DNA of 64,000 nt, from positions 186,001 to 250,000 of the forward strand of contig NZ_QYAD01000001.1 in assembly GCF_016758255.1 (NCBI RefSeq). The letters run 5' to 3'. The stretch comes from Leucobacter chromiireducens subsp. chromiireducens. GTDB lineage: Bacteria > Actinomycetota > Actinomycetes > Actinomycetales > Microbacteriaceae. Shown piece by piece: positions 17,013 through 26,022 of this stretch. Each line of letters starts with the position of its first letter. Positions within the stretch are counted from its first letter, which is position 1. Under the pieces are notes generated by a model. The model ran no database searches, had not been told where the DNA came from, and saw nothing but the letters and a program-made list of their open reading frames with translations. The position numbers and the translations under genes are program-made.

Positions 17013-17041
17013 TTCGCTCGGAGCGTGCCGCGCGGCACAAT
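17013..17041 (+). promoter_or_regulatory. candidate promoter of a leaderless acetyltransferase gene
   Basis: TTCGCT (17013-17018) and CACAAT (17036-17041) are separated by 17 bp. The hexamer ends 6 nt before the ATG at 17048, and no Shine-Dalgarno sequence is present. Confidence 0.4.
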
Positions 17042-17047
17042 GGGCCC

Positions 17048-17677
17048 ATGAGTCTTGTGCATCCCGGAACCCTGAGCGGCCGCCTTGTGACGCTCGAGCC
17101 GCTCTCACACGAGCACCACGACGGGCTTGTCGACGCGGTGCGGGATGGCGAGCTGTGGAACCTCTGGTACACGCTCGTGCCGCAGCCGGAGCAGATGTCG
17201 GCGGAGATTCGGCGCCGCCTCGAGCTGCAGGATCAGGGCAGCATGATCGCCTTCACCGCGCGCCGCACGGACACGGGACAGATCATCGGCATGACCACGT
17301 TCATGAACATCGAGGCTGAGGTGCCGCGAGTGGAGATCGGTTCCACGTGGAACCGTCTGGGTGCGCAGGGCACGGGCACGAACCCCGAGTCGAAGCTGCT
17401 GCTGCTCAGCCACGCATTCGACGTGTGGGAGTGCCCGGCCGTCGAGTTCCGCACCGACTTCCACAACCATCAGTCGCGGGCAGCGATCGCCCGCCTGGGC
17501 GCGAAGCAGGATGGCATTCTCCGCGCGCACCGCCGCGCCCCTGGCTACCTGCGCGACACCGTGGTTTTCTCGATCACGCAGCCCGAGTGGCCGGGAGTGC
17601 GCCGCGGCCTCGAGCACCGGCTGTCCCGCTACTACGCTGCGCTCGACGCGCCCGACGCCGGTCTGCAGCTCGGCTAG
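17048..17677 (+). CDS. GNAT-family N-acetyltransferase (RimJ/RimL-like)
   Basis: This 209-residue protein has GNAT features: LSGRLVTLEPLSHEHHDGL at the N-terminus, a central IGMTTFMNIE strand and VEFRTDFHNHQSRAAIARLGAKQDG near the acetyl-CoA site. The latter is typical of the RimJ/RimL-type subgroup that acetylates alpha-amino groups of proteins or small molecules. The acceptor is unknown. Its stop lies one base from the convergent rhamnulokinase stop, with no terminator between them. Confidence 0.85.
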   Translation: MSLVHPGTLSGRLVTLEPLSHEHHDGLVDAVRDGELWNLWYTLVPQPEQMSAEIRRRLELQDQGSMIAFTARRTDTGQIIGMTTFMNIEAEVPRVEIGSTWNRLGAQGTGTNPESKLLLLSHAFDVWECPAVEFRTDFHNHQSRAAIARLGAKQDGILRAHRRAPGYLRDTVVFSITQPEWPGVRRGLEHRLSRYYAALDAPDAGLQLG

Positions 17678-17678
17678 C

Positions 17679-19112
17679 CTACCGCGGGGTGTACGCCACG
17701 GGCATGCTCGAGCGCGCCGCGACGGCGCGCAGTGATTCGAGGCCAGATGAGATCCACCCGAGCGCCTGTGCTTGGACGAGCATGTTGCCCATGGCAGTTG
17801 CTTCCGTTGGGCCCGCGAGCACGGTGAGCCCGGAGTGGTCGGCCAGACGCTGACAGAGCAGCGTGTTCTGAGATCCTCCTCCGACGATGTGGATGACCGA
17901 CACTGATTTGGAGGCGAGCCGGCATGCGGTCCGCACGGCCGCAGCCAAAGCGACGGCCAAGCTTTCAACGATCGAGCGCACAATCGCAGCCCGACCGCGC
18001 GGGGCTGCTTCACCGCGCGCCTCGAACCACCGCACGATACGCTCGGGCAGATCGCCCGGAGAAAGGAACTGCGGGTCGTTCGCGTCGAAGACGGGCACGC
18101 TCCCGGAGATGCCCGCAGCCTCGGAGAGCAGCTCGCCGAGCAAGCTTGAGCGCTGGGCGTCTGTGGCCCCTGGCTCCCAATGGCGCAATGATTCCGAGAA
18201 GAGCCACGTGCCCACGACGTTGTGCAGGAACCGCGTCGTGCCGAAGACGCCACCCTCGTTGGTGAAGTTAGCGGCCCGCGCTGCTTCGGTGATGACCGGT
18301 GCGTCGAGTTCGAGGCCCACGAGGCCCCAGGTGCCGCACGAGATGTACGCGAAGTCGGTGGTTGTCGCGGGGATTGCTGCAACAGCCGAGGCTGTGTCGT
18401 GCGAGGCGACTGCGATCACATCGATGGCCCTCCCGACCACCGCAGCAACCTCAGGGGTGAACGATCCCACCAGTGTTCCAGGCTCGATGAGCGGCGGTAG
18501 AAGCCTGGCGGGGATTCCCAGTCGTTCGGCAAGGTCAACGTCCCACTCGTGACGAACCGGATCCAGAAGCGCTGTGGTTGAGGCGTTCGTGCGCTCGGCA
18601 TGCTGCTCCCCGGTGAGCCAGAACGTGAGGAGGTCAGGGACGAGGAGCATGCGATCAGCGATGGCGAGCATCTCGCCCTCCGCAGCAAGTTGGAACACCG
18701 TGTTGAACGAGAGATGCTGCAGGCCGGAGCGCGCGTACAGCTCGGCGGCTGAGACCCGTTTGTGTGCGCTCGATACCGCTGCCGCGCCGCGCGTATCGCG
18801 ATAGTGGAACGGGGCACCGAGGAGTCGGGCGCCGCGCAGCAGCCCATAGTCAACTGCCCACGAGTCAATCCCGACCGAAGCGATCTCGCCTGGGTGATCG
18901 CGCTCAGCGGATGCCAGGCCGGCGAGCGCTTCTCGGTAGAGCCCGAGGATGTTCCAGTGCAGACCGTCACGCGTGCGCACTGGATCGTTGGCGAATCGTG
19001 CGACGTGCCGCATCTCCAGTGTGTCATCCTCGATCCGTCCGATGATCACCCGGCCGCTGGTCGCTCCCAGATCGACCGCGGCTACGGCACCGTTCGGCCG
19101 CGCGCTGGTCAT
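17679..19112 (-). CDS. rhaB: rhamnulokinase
   Basis: This 477-residue FGGY-family sugar kinase begins with AAVDLGATSGRVIIG (phosphate-1 motif). It contains GIDSWAVDYGLL, a rhamnulokinase signature, and ends with HIVGGGSQNTLLCQRLAD. It phosphorylates L-rhamnulose to L-rhamnulose 1-phosphate, the substrate of the enzyme encoded immediately upstream (ATGA overlap at 19109-19112). It is the last gene of the rhamnose operon. No terminator hairpin is seen after it. Confidence 0.95.
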   Translation of the reverse strand: MTSARPNGAVAAVDLGATSGRVIIGRIEDDTLEMRHVARFANDPVRTRDGLHWNILGLYREALAGLASAERDHPGEIASVGIDSWAVDYGLLRGARLLGAPFHYRDTRGAAAVSSAHKRVSAAELYARSGLQHLSFNTVFQLAAEGEMLAIADRMLLVPDLLTFWLTGEQHAERTNASTTALLDPVRHEWDVDLAERLGIPARLLPPLIEPGTLVGSFTPEVAAVVGRAIDVIAVASHDTASAVAAIPATTTDFAYISCGTWGLVGLELDAPVITEAARAANFTNEGGVFGTTRFLHNVVGTWLFSESLRHWEPGATDAQRSSLLGELLSEAAGISGSVPVFDANDPQFLSPGDLPERIVRWFEARGEAAPRGRAAIVRSIVESLAVALAAAVRTACRLASKSVSVIHIVGGGSQNTLLCQRLADHSGLTVLAGPTEATAMGNMLVQAQALGWISSGLESLRAVAARSSMPVAYTPR

Positions 19113-21142
19113 CGCAGGAACGCGGCGGCGACGCCGGAATCAACCGGGATGTGGAGTCCGGTGGTGCGCGTCAGCTCGGGGCCGGTGAGCACGTACACAG
19201 CGTCCGCGACGTTTTCTGGCACGACCTCCCGTTTCAGGATCGTGCGGTTCGCGTAGAACTGGCCAAGGTCTTCCTCGTTGACGCCGTAGGTCGCGGCGCG
19301 GTTGGCGCCCCACCCGGAAGCGAAGATGCCGGATCCGCGCACAACACCGTCGGGGTTGATCCCATTGACGCGGATGCCGTGCTCGCCAAGTTCGACAGCG
19401 AGCAGCCGAACCTGGTGAGCCTGGTCTGCCTTGGTCGCTGAGTAGGCGATGTTGTTCGGCCCGGCGAAGACACTGTTCTTCGACGAGATGTAGATTACGT
19501 CGCCACCCATTCCCTGCGCGATCATTGCGCGCGCCGCGGACTGCGAGACAAGGAATGAGCCCTTCGCCATGACATCGTGCTGCAGGTTCCAGTCTGCCTC
19601 TGTTGTGTCGAGTAGCGGCTTCGAGAGAGAAAGCCCCGCATTGTTCACCACGAGGTCGATGCCACCGAACGCGAGTACGGCCGTGTCGACCGCCGCCTGC
19701 ACTGCCTGGGCGTCCGCAACGTTCGCCGCGACGCCGATGGCCACGTCGGTGGTGCCGAGCTCGGCCGCCGTGGCCTGGGCCTTTTCGAGATCGAGATCGG
19801 CAACGACAACGCAAGCGCCCTCAGCAGCGAGCCGCGTGGCGATCGCCTTGCCGATGCCGGAAGCTGCGCCTGTAACGAATGCGACCCGCCCCTGGTGTGA
19901 CTTCGGTCGGGGAAGTCGTTGCAGCTTCGCCTCTTCGAGCACCCAGTACTCGATACGGAACTTCTCTGCGTCGTTGATTGGGGCGTAGCTCGAGAGTGAT
20001 TCTGCGCCGCGCATCACGTTGATGGCGTTGATGTAGAACTCGCCCGCGACGCGCGCCGTCTGTTTGTTCGCGCCAAAGCTAAACATGCCCACGCCGGGTA
20101 CGAGCACGATGAGCGGGTCGGCGCCGCGCATCGCCGGCGACGCGTCATCGGCGTGCGCGTCGTAGTAGGCGCGGTAGTCGGCCCGGTATGTCTGGTGCAG
20201 CTCGCGGAGGCGCGCGACCTGTTCTTCGAGCGACGCGGTGGCGGGGAGGTCGAGCACCAGCGGCTTGACCTTGGTCCGGAGGAAGTGGTCCGGGCAGCTG
20301 GTGCCGAGCGCCGCGAGAGGTGCGAGCTTCTCGCGTGCCAAGAAGTCGAGTACTTCTGCACTGTCGGTGAAGTGACCCACCATCGGTGTGTCGTGCGATG
20401 CGATGCCTCGGACTACTGGGGCGAGCTGCGCTGCGCGAGCGCGACGGTCGGCCGCGGGTAGCGCCGTGAAGCCCGCTACGGTCGCCCCGAACGGCTCCGG
20501 GCTGCCGTGCTCGGCGATGTAGTTGGCCGCCGTGTCGATGATCCAGAGCGAGTTGCGCTCGCACTCTTCGCTCGTGTCGCCCCACGCGGTGATGCCGTGT
20601 CCGCCGAGAATGCAGCCGATCGCCTGAGGGTGCTCGGCTTTGATCGCCGCGATGTCGAGTCCGAGCTGGAAGCCCGGGCGACGCCAGGGCACCCAGACCA
20701 CTGCGTCACCGAAGATCGTCGCGGTGAGGGCCTCGCCGTCGGCCGCGGTGGCGATGGCGATACCTGCGTCCGGGTGGAGGTGATCGACGTGCGCGGCGTC
20801 GACGAGGCCGTGCATGGCGGTGTCGATCGACGGGGTCGCCCCGCCTTTCCCGTGCAGGCAATAGTCGAGGGCCGCGACCATCTCGTCCTCGTGTTCGATG
20901 CCGGGGTAGACCGAGGTGAGCGCTCGGAGGCGATCGATACGCAACGCGGAGAGCCCGGCAGGGGTAAGCGTGCCGAGGTCGCCGCCCGAGCCTTTCACCC
21001 ACATGAGCTCGACGGTCTCGCCAGTGACGGGATCGACAGCGGGGCCCTTCGCCGAGGTGTTGCCCCCGGCGAAGTTCGTGTTCTTCGTGTCAGCACCCAG
21101 GCGGTTTGAGCGAGAGATGAGGTCGTCAACGGTGGTGGTCAT
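19109..21142 (-). CDS. rhaEW: bifunctional rhamnulose-1-phosphate aldolase/lactaldehyde dehydrogenase
   Basis: This 677-residue fusion has an N-terminal class II (zinc) aldolase part (about residues 1-390; GGNTSAKGP, HPDAGIAIATA, GHGITAWG). A C-terminal SDR domain starts near residue 425 (GRVAFVTGAASGIGKAIA, VVNNAGLS, YSATKADQ). The family cleaves L-rhamnulose 1-phosphate to DHAP and L-lactaldehyde and oxidises the aldehyde to L-lactate, as for B. subtilis RhaEW. It lies between the isomerase and kinase genes of the rhamnose operon. The C-terminus continues past the SDR core to GLHIPVDSGVAAAFLR. Confidence 0.94.
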   Translation of the reverse strand: MTTTVDDLISRSNRLGADTKNTNFAGGNTSAKGPAVDPVTGETVELMWVKGSGGDLGTLTPAGLSALRIDRLRALTSVYPGIEHEDEMVAALDYCLHGKGGATPSIDTAMHGLVDAAHVDHLHPDAGIAIATAADGEALTATIFGDAVVWVPWRRPGFQLGLDIAAIKAEHPQAIGCILGGHGITAWGDTSEECERNSLWIIDTAANYIAEHGSPEPFGATVAGFTALPAADRRARAAQLAPVVRGIASHDTPMVGHFTDSAEVLDFLAREKLAPLAALGTSCPDHFLRTKVKPLVLDLPATASLEEQVARLRELHQTYRADYRAYYDAHADDASPAMRGADPLIVLVPGVGMFSFGANKQTARVAGEFYINAINVMRGAESLSSYAPINDAEKFRIEYWVLEEAKLQRLPRPKSHQGRVAFVTGAASGIGKAIATRLAAEGACVVVADLDLEKAQATAAELGTTDVAIGVAANVADAQAVQAAVDTAVLAFGGIDLVVNNAGLSLSKPLLDTTEADWNLQHDVMAKGSFLVSQSAARAMIAQGMGGDVIYISSKNSVFAGPNNIAYSATKADQAHQVRLLAVELGEHGIRVNGINPDGVVRGSGIFASGWGANRAATYGVNEEDLGQFYANRTILKREVVPENVADAVYVLTGPELTRTTGLHIPVDSGVAAAFLR

Positions 21143-21190
21143 GCGGTGTACTCCTTGAAACGTTGAGAATGGTCGGGGCGCGCAGCCGCG

Positions 21191-22360
21191 CTACGCTCCC
21201 CAGCTCGCCTGCGCGCCGCCGACGCGCTCGGCGGCGATGCGCTGCTGGTAGCCGGAAGCGGCGTATGCCGACATCGGATCGGCCGGCAGACCGCGCGATT
21301 CGCGCCACTCCGCGAGCGCCGGACGCACGTCCGTGTAGAACGCGTCCATGTACACCGCATTCGCACCGAGCACGTCGTGCGCGGCCTGCGCGGCCTCGAG
21401 CGCCGCGCGGTCGAGCAGCAGGGCACGCGCGGTCATCTCCTGCACATTGAGCACGGAGCGGATCTGGCCGGGGATCTTATCCTCGATGTTGTGGCACTGG
21501 TCGAGCATGAACGACACATCCGGGTTGTTGAGAGCGCCGCCGCGCACTACCTCGACCAGGATCCGGAATAGTTGGAACGGGTCGGCGGCGCCAACAATGA
21601 GATCGTCGTCGGCGTAGAAGCGACTGTTGAAGTCGAAGGAACCGAGCTTGCCGAGGCGAAGCAGCTGCATCACGATGAACTCGATGTTGGTGCCTGGCGC
21701 ATGGTGACCGGTGTCGAGGCAGACCAGTGCCCGCTCGCCGAGCGCGCTCACCTGTGCGTATGACGTGCCCCAGTCGGGAACATCGGTGTGGTAGAACGCT
21801 GGCTCGAAGAACTTGTACTCGAGCACGAGTCGCTGCTCGCCCGTGAGGCGGTCGTAAATACGCTGCAGCGAGTCGTGTAGCCGATCCTGCCTGGCGCGCA
21901 TGTCGGCCTGGCCGGGGTAGTTCGTGCCGTCGGCTAGCCAGATCTTGAGGTCACGGGAGCCGGTTGCGTCCATGATGTCGATGCACTCGAGGTGGTGATC
22001 GATCGCCTTCTGCCTGATCGCGTCGTCCGCGTGCGTGAGCGAGCCGAACTTGTAATCGTCGTCCTGGAACGCGTTCGAGTTGACCGTGCCGAGGGTGACG
22101 CCGAGGTCTTCCGCGTGCGCGCGGAGCGCCGCGTAGTCATCGACCCGGTCCCACGGAATGTGGATGGCGACCGCGGGCGCGAGGCCGGTGTAGCGGTGCA
22201 CCTGCGCGGCGTCGGCAATTTTCTCGAACGGGTTGCGGGGCGTACCCGGGGTGCCGAACACCTTGAACCGCGTGCCCGAGTTCCCGTAGGCCCAGGAGGG
22301 GACCTCAACCGCCTGTTGTGCGAGGGCGGCAAAGTGTTCGGGAGTCAGCTGCGTACTCAT
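21191..22360 (-). CDS. rhaI: L-rhamnose isomerase
   Basis: This 389-residue TIM-barrel sugar isomerase of the Pseudomonas stutzeri RhaI/Streptomyces type contains LGTVNSNAFQDDDYKFGSLTHAD, LKIWLADGTNYPGQ, LEYKFFEPAFYHTDVPDWG and CLDTGHHAPGTN, which hold the metal and substrate residues. It converts L-rhamnose to L-rhamnulose. ATG at 22360 is used because the family begins at MSTQLTPEHF and a GAAAGAAAG purine run precedes it. The frame extends upstream into the mutarotase gene only as non-homologous sequence. Confidence 0.93.
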   Translation of the reverse strand: MSTQLTPEHFAALAQQAVEVPSWAYGNSGTRFKVFGTPGTPRNPFEKIADAAQVHRYTGLAPAVAIHIPWDRVDDYAALRAHAEDLGVTLGTVNSNAFQDDDYKFGSLTHADDAIRQKAIDHHLECIDIMDATGSRDLKIWLADGTNYPGQADMRARQDRLHDSLQRIYDRLTGEQRLVLEYKFFEPAFYHTDVPDWGTSYAQVSALGERALVCLDTGHHAPGTNIEFIVMQLLRLGKLGSFDFNSRFYADDDLIVGAADPFQLFRILVEVVRGGALNNPDVSFMLDQCHNIEDKIPGQIRSVLNVQEMTARALLLDRAALEAAQAAHDVLGANAVYMDAFYTDVRPALAEWRESRGLPADPMSAYAASGYQQRIAAERVGGAQASWGA

Positions 22361-22388
22361 GATCTGCGCTTTCTTTCGTGTCTCGCGC

Positions 22389-22742
22389 CTATGCGCGGTC
22401 CGGGCCCGACGGGGTGCGGGCGAGTTGGTCCTCGAGGTTGAAAACTTCGGTGAGTCGGGGTGCCTCCTGATCTGGGCGGCCGATCTCGGCGACGAAGAAC
22501 TCCGCCATGTCTGCCTCCCACCTGGCGGTGCGCGGGTCGGCGGCGAGGGTGCGCTGTGCCGCGGCATCGTCGTCCGTCTCATAGGTGCCAATGAGGAGAC
22601 CGTCCTCGCGGAGGAACAGCGAGTAGTTGCGGCGGCCAGCGTCCCGAATCGCGTGGAGCATCTCCGGCCAGACTGCGGCGTGGCGTGCGATGTACTCGGC
22701 GATGCGTTCGGGGCGTAGCTGCATTTCGAAACAGACGCGCAC
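22389..22742 (-). CDS. rhaM: L-rhamnose mutarotase
   Basis: This 117-residue ferredoxin-like-fold protein of the RhaM/RhaU family has MRVCFEMQLRPERIAEY, HAAVWPEMLHAIRDAG, NYSLFLREDGLLIGTYE and the C-terminal LTEVFNLED. It interconverts L-rhamnose anomers, speeding entry into the isomerase. GTG at 22742 follows an excellent AGGAGG. Length and position beside rhaI match the family. Confidence 0.93.
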   Translation of the reverse strand: MRVCFEMQLRPERIAEYIARHAAVWPEMLHAIRDAGRRNYSLFLREDGLLIGTYETDDDAAAQRTLAADPRTARWEADMAEFFVAEIGRPDQEAPRLTEVFNLEDQLARTPSGPDRA

Positions 22743-22767
22743 GTGATCCTCCTCGGTTGGGCGGTGG

Positions 22768-22799
22768 TCGGGTCCCGGCGCTGCCCGGCCGGGACCCGA
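22768..22799 (-). terminator. hairpin between rhaS and rhaM (partial terminator or mRNA stabiliser)
   Basis: A perfect 12-bp stem (22768-22779 with 22788-22799; arm TCGGGTCCCGGC) has an 8-nt loop and lies just after the binding-protein stop. There is no T-run. Such structures behind binding-protein genes commonly raise the binding protein above downstream products. Confidence 0.6.
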
Positions 22800-22804
22800 G
22801 GTGA

Positions 22805-23854
22805 CTAGAAGTCGAAGTCGCCGATGTTGTCCTTGTTGAAGCGGTACGGGTCGCCAAGCAGCACGACGCCGTCCTTGCCAACGGTGTACTCGCCGAGGTC
22901 ACCGGCCGTGAAGGTGTCGCCCTCCGCTCCCGTGATGTCGCCCGCGACGAGCGCGTTCGCTGCGTACGCGGTCAGGTAACCGAGCTCCTCCGGGTTCCAC
23001 AGCGCGAACTCGGTGACGGTGCCGTCCTCGACGTACTCACGCATCTGGTTCGGTGTTCCGAGCCCGGTCAGTGCAACCTTCCCCTTTGCCTCGGAGGTGG
23101 AGAGGTAGCGTGCGGCAGCGGCGATGCCGACAGTAGTCGGAGACACGATGCCCTTCAGCTCCGGGTAGGTCTGCAGTAGCGCGGCGGTCTTGTCGAACGA
23201 GGTCTGGTCATCGTCGTCGCCGTACACGACCTCGACGAGCTTGATGTCCGGGTGGCTCGCGGCGAGCTCCTCCTTCATCATGTCGATCCATGCGTTCTGA
23301 TTCGTCGCGTTCGCGGCGGCCGACAGCACAGCGATCTCGCCGGCGTCGCCGATTTGCTCAGCGATCATGTCGACCTGCACCTTCGCGATGCCAGCGGCGT
23401 CGGCCTGGTTCACGAAGATGTCGCGGCAATCGGTGTTCGTGTCTGAATCGAAGGTGACGACCTTGAGCCCAGCGTCGCGGGCCTCGGTCAGCGCGTCACA
23501 GATCGCCTTCGGGTCGTTCGCCGAGACGGCGAGCGCGTCGACGCCCTGTTGGGTTGCGGTGTTGATGAAGCTGACCTGCCCGTCTGGCGTTGCCTCAGCT
23601 GGGCCGACTTCGTTGAATGTCCCGCCGAACGCCTCCACTGCGGCTTTGCCGCCCTTGCTTGACGTGTCAAAGTACGGGTTGCCAAGGTTCTTGGGGATGA
23701 ACGTGACGCTCGCTCCTGCGGCGTCACCGGAGCCTGAATCGGATCCGGATCCGCCTGTCGTGTCTGGGCTGCTCGAGCAACCGGCGAGGAGGAGGGCGGC
23801 GCTCGCCGCAAGCGCGACGAGTGCGCCAGCTTTCTTATTCTTTGTGAACCACAT
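22805..23854 (-). CDS. rhaS: rhamnose ABC transporter substrate-binding lipoprotein
   Basis: This 349-residue protein has a lipoprotein signal (LLLAGCSSS lipobox) followed by a Ser/Gly/Asp-rich linker and a periplasmic-binding-protein fold of the RbsB/RhaS type. Motifs include FIPKNLGNPYFDTSSKGGKAA, VDALAVSANDP, VTFDSDTNTDCRDIFVNQAD and LTGLGTPNQMREYV. It captures L-rhamnose for the two permeases encoded upstream. GAAAGGAACG precedes the ATG. A strong hairpin follows the stop. Confidence 0.92.
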   Translation of the reverse strand: MWFTKNKKAGALVALAASAALLLAGCSSSPDTTGGSGSDSGSGDAAGASVTFIPKNLGNPYFDTSSKGGKAAVEAFGGTFNEVGPAEATPDGQVSFINTATQQGVDALAVSANDPKAICDALTEARDAGLKVVTFDSDTNTDCRDIFVNQADAAGIAKVQVDMIAEQIGDAGEIAVLSAAANATNQNAWIDMMKEELAASHPDIKLVEVVYGDDDDQTSFDKTAALLQTYPELKGIVSPTTVGIAAAARYLSTSEAKGKVALTGLGTPNQMREYVEDGTVTEFALWNPEELGYLTAYAANALVAGDITGAEGDTFTAGDLGEYTVGKDGVVLLGDPYRFNKDNIGDFDF

Positions 23855-23914
23855 TGTTCGTTCCTTTCGGGCCCGCGACTCGGAGCCGGGATGAGATGGA
23901 TGAGGGAGTGGAAG

Positions 23915-24985
23915 CTAGGAGGTGGCGCTCGGGGTGCCGGCGAGCGTGAGTTTCGGGCCGGCACGGCGCCTGTTCTTGATCGCAGCGAACACGCTCGACG
24001 ACACGACCGCGGTAATGAGGAGCACACCCGTGATGATGTTGATCACGTCGGAAGTGACGTTTGCGAGCCGCAGTGCGCTGGCGAGCACCCCGATAAGCAA
24101 AACGCCTGCGATGACACCGTGCAGCGCGCCGCGGCCGCCGAAGATCGAGACGCCCCCGAGGAGCACGGCGGCGATGACCTGCATTTCCATGCCGGTCGCG
24201 TTGTCGCCGCGTGCGCTGCCGTAGCGGAGCGTGTAATAGATTCCGGCGAGCGCCGCGACCGCGCCGCTCAGGGTGAAGAGCAGCAGCTTGGTTCGCGCGA
24301 CGTTGACGCCAGAGAACCGCGCCGCCTCGGGCGAAAGGCCGATCGCGAAGATGCCGCGACCGAAGCGGGTGAAGTGCAGCAGAACCACAAACACTGCGGC
24401 GAGTAGCACGAAGAGGATGATCACAACGGGGATTCCGGTTGAGCCGAGCTTTGCCTTCGCGAGCCCGGTCCAGAACTCAGGGAAGTCGGTGACCGCAGTG
24501 GTGCCAAGCAGCCCCACGGCGAGTCCTCGATAGAGGGCAAGCGTGCCGATCGTGACGGCGAGCGATGGCAGGCCGACCGTGGTGATCAGGAAACCGTTGA
24601 ACAGCCCGCAGAGCACCCCGGCAAGCAAGGCGATGATGATAGTGGCCCCGAATGGTACGCCGGCCTGCGTGAGTACCCCGGTGAGTACGCTCGAGAAGCC
24701 GACGACGCTTGCTACTGAAAGGTCGATCTCACCGGTCACGATGATTGCTGTCATTGGCAGCGCGATGATGAGGATGGGGAACATATCAAGGAGCAGATAC
24801 GTCATGGTGATCTGGCTGCCGAAGTTTGGCACGATCGTCGACGCGGCGATCACGACAACGATGAACAACGCGATGATCGCGGTTTCGCGGGTGAGGAGGA
24901 GGCGCTGCCAGAGCGGCCGATCGTGATCGGCGATGGGGCGGAACCCGGCGGTGACGGGGGTTGTCGCGGTTACCTGTGCGCTCAT
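23915..24985 (-). CDS. rhaQ: rhamnose ABC transporter permease
   Basis: This 356-residue CUT2-type (RbsC-like) permease has about eight to ten hydrophobic helices. It carries the family motif MTAIIVTGEIDLSVASVVGFSSVL and the C-terminal GGVSIFGGRGALHGVIAGVLLIG. ATG at 24985 overlaps the stop of the other permease (ATGA). The assignment to rhaQ rather than rhaP rests on position only. Confidence 0.9.
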   Translation of the reverse strand: MSAQVTATTPVTAGFRPIADHDRPLWQRLLLTRETAIIALFIVVVIAASTIVPNFGSQITMTYLLLDMFPILIIALPMTAIIVTGEIDLSVASVVGFSSVLTGVLTQAGVPFGATIIIALLAGVLCGLFNGFLITTVGLPSLAVTIGTLALYRGLAVGLLGTTAVTDFPEFWTGLAKAKLGSTGIPVVIILFVLLAAVFVVLLHFTRFGRGIFAIGLSPEAARFSGVNVARTKLLLFTLSGAVAALAGIYYTLRYGSARGDNATGMEMQVIAAVLLGGVSIFGGRGALHGVIAGVLLIGVLASALRLANVTSDVINIITGVLLITAVVSSSVFAAIKNRRRAGPKLTLAGTPSATS

Positions 24986-26022
24986 CGCGTTGTCTCCCGT
25001 GCTTCGATCAGCTTTCGATGTTGTCTGACGGCGATCACCCGGTCGAGCACGATCGCGCTGATAATCAGGACGCCGACGACGGCGCGCTGCCAGAAGTCGG
25101 GAACTCCGAGTACGGGCAGTGCCCGGTTGATCGTGAGCAGCAGGAGCGCGCCAATTGCGGCGCCCCATACTGAGCCAACTCCGCCGAAGATCGCGACGCC
25201 GCCGATCACGGCCCCGCCGATCGCGTCGAGCTCCCAGCCGGAACCCGCCTGCGAGTTGATCGTGCCGTAGCGCGCGGCGTAGAGCACGCCGGCGAAGCCT
25301 GAGAGCGCGCCTGAAAGTACGAACGCCGTGATAATGCGACGCGTTACCGGCAGGCCGTAGAGCTGCGCGGCGTCGGGGTCGGATCCGATCGCGTAATTCT
25401 CACGGCCAGCGCGCGTATTGCGCATCCACCAGGCGACAGCGATAAGGACGACGACAGCGATGATGGTCAGCACGGGGATCGAGAACACCTGTGCGGTCCC
25501 GAGCCCCAGGAACTCCTTGGGCATGTCGGAGGCATTGATCCGGTCCGAACCCGTCCACCAGACGTTGATGCCACGGAACGCGTACATCGTGCCCAGAGTG
25601 ATCACGAGCGCAGGAACGCGGGCAAGCGCGACGAGGGCGCCGTTAATGAGACCGAGGAGACCGCCGAAGAGGACCGCCATCAGCACGACCGCGAGCACGG
25701 GGATTCCCGGCAGGTCGATGAACAGCCGGCCAGTGAGGTAGGCGCTGAGCCCGAGCACTGAGCCGACCGACAGGTCGACGTTGCGGGTGATCAGCACGAC
25801 CGCCTGGCCCACCGCAACGAGCATCAGCAGTGATGGCGTGAGCCAAAGATCCCGGTAGCCGTCGACGGAGAACAGGAAGTTCGGGTTCTTCAGGGTCGCC
25901 GCGGCGATCACGAGGATCACTGCGAGCAGGATGCTTGCTTCGCGTGCGCGAGTCAGTCGGCCGAGTGCGGTGCTGAATGCGCCGCGAGCGGTCGGGGCTG
26001 TGGCCGTGGGCGTTGCGGTCAT
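24982..26022 (-). CDS. rhaP: rhamnose ABC transporter permease
   Basis: This 346-residue CUT2-family permease contains VGQAVVLITRNVDLSVGSVLGLSAYL and GGAVIGGVAIFGGVGSVWGAAIG, typical of RbsC/RhaP proteins. It forms the transmembrane heterodimer with the permease encoded next. It overlaps neighbours on both sides by ATGA, showing strict translational coupling from rhaT through both permeases. Confidence 0.9.
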   Translation of the reverse strand: MTATPTATAPTARGAFSTALGRLTRAREASILLAVILVIAAATLKNPNFLFSVDGYRDLWLTPSLLMLVAVGQAVVLITRNVDLSVGSVLGLSAYLTGRLFIDLPGIPVLAVVLMAVLFGGLLGLINGALVALARVPALVITLGTMYAFRGINVWWTGSDRINASDMPKEFLGLGTAQVFSIPVLTIIAVVVLIAVAWWMRNTRAGRENYAIGSDPDAAQLYGLPVTRRIITAFVLSGALSGFAGVLYAARYGTINSQAGSGWELDAIGGAVIGGVAIFGGVGSVWGAAIGALLLLTINRALPVLGVPDFWQRAVVGVLIISAIVLDRVIAVRQHRKLIEARETTR

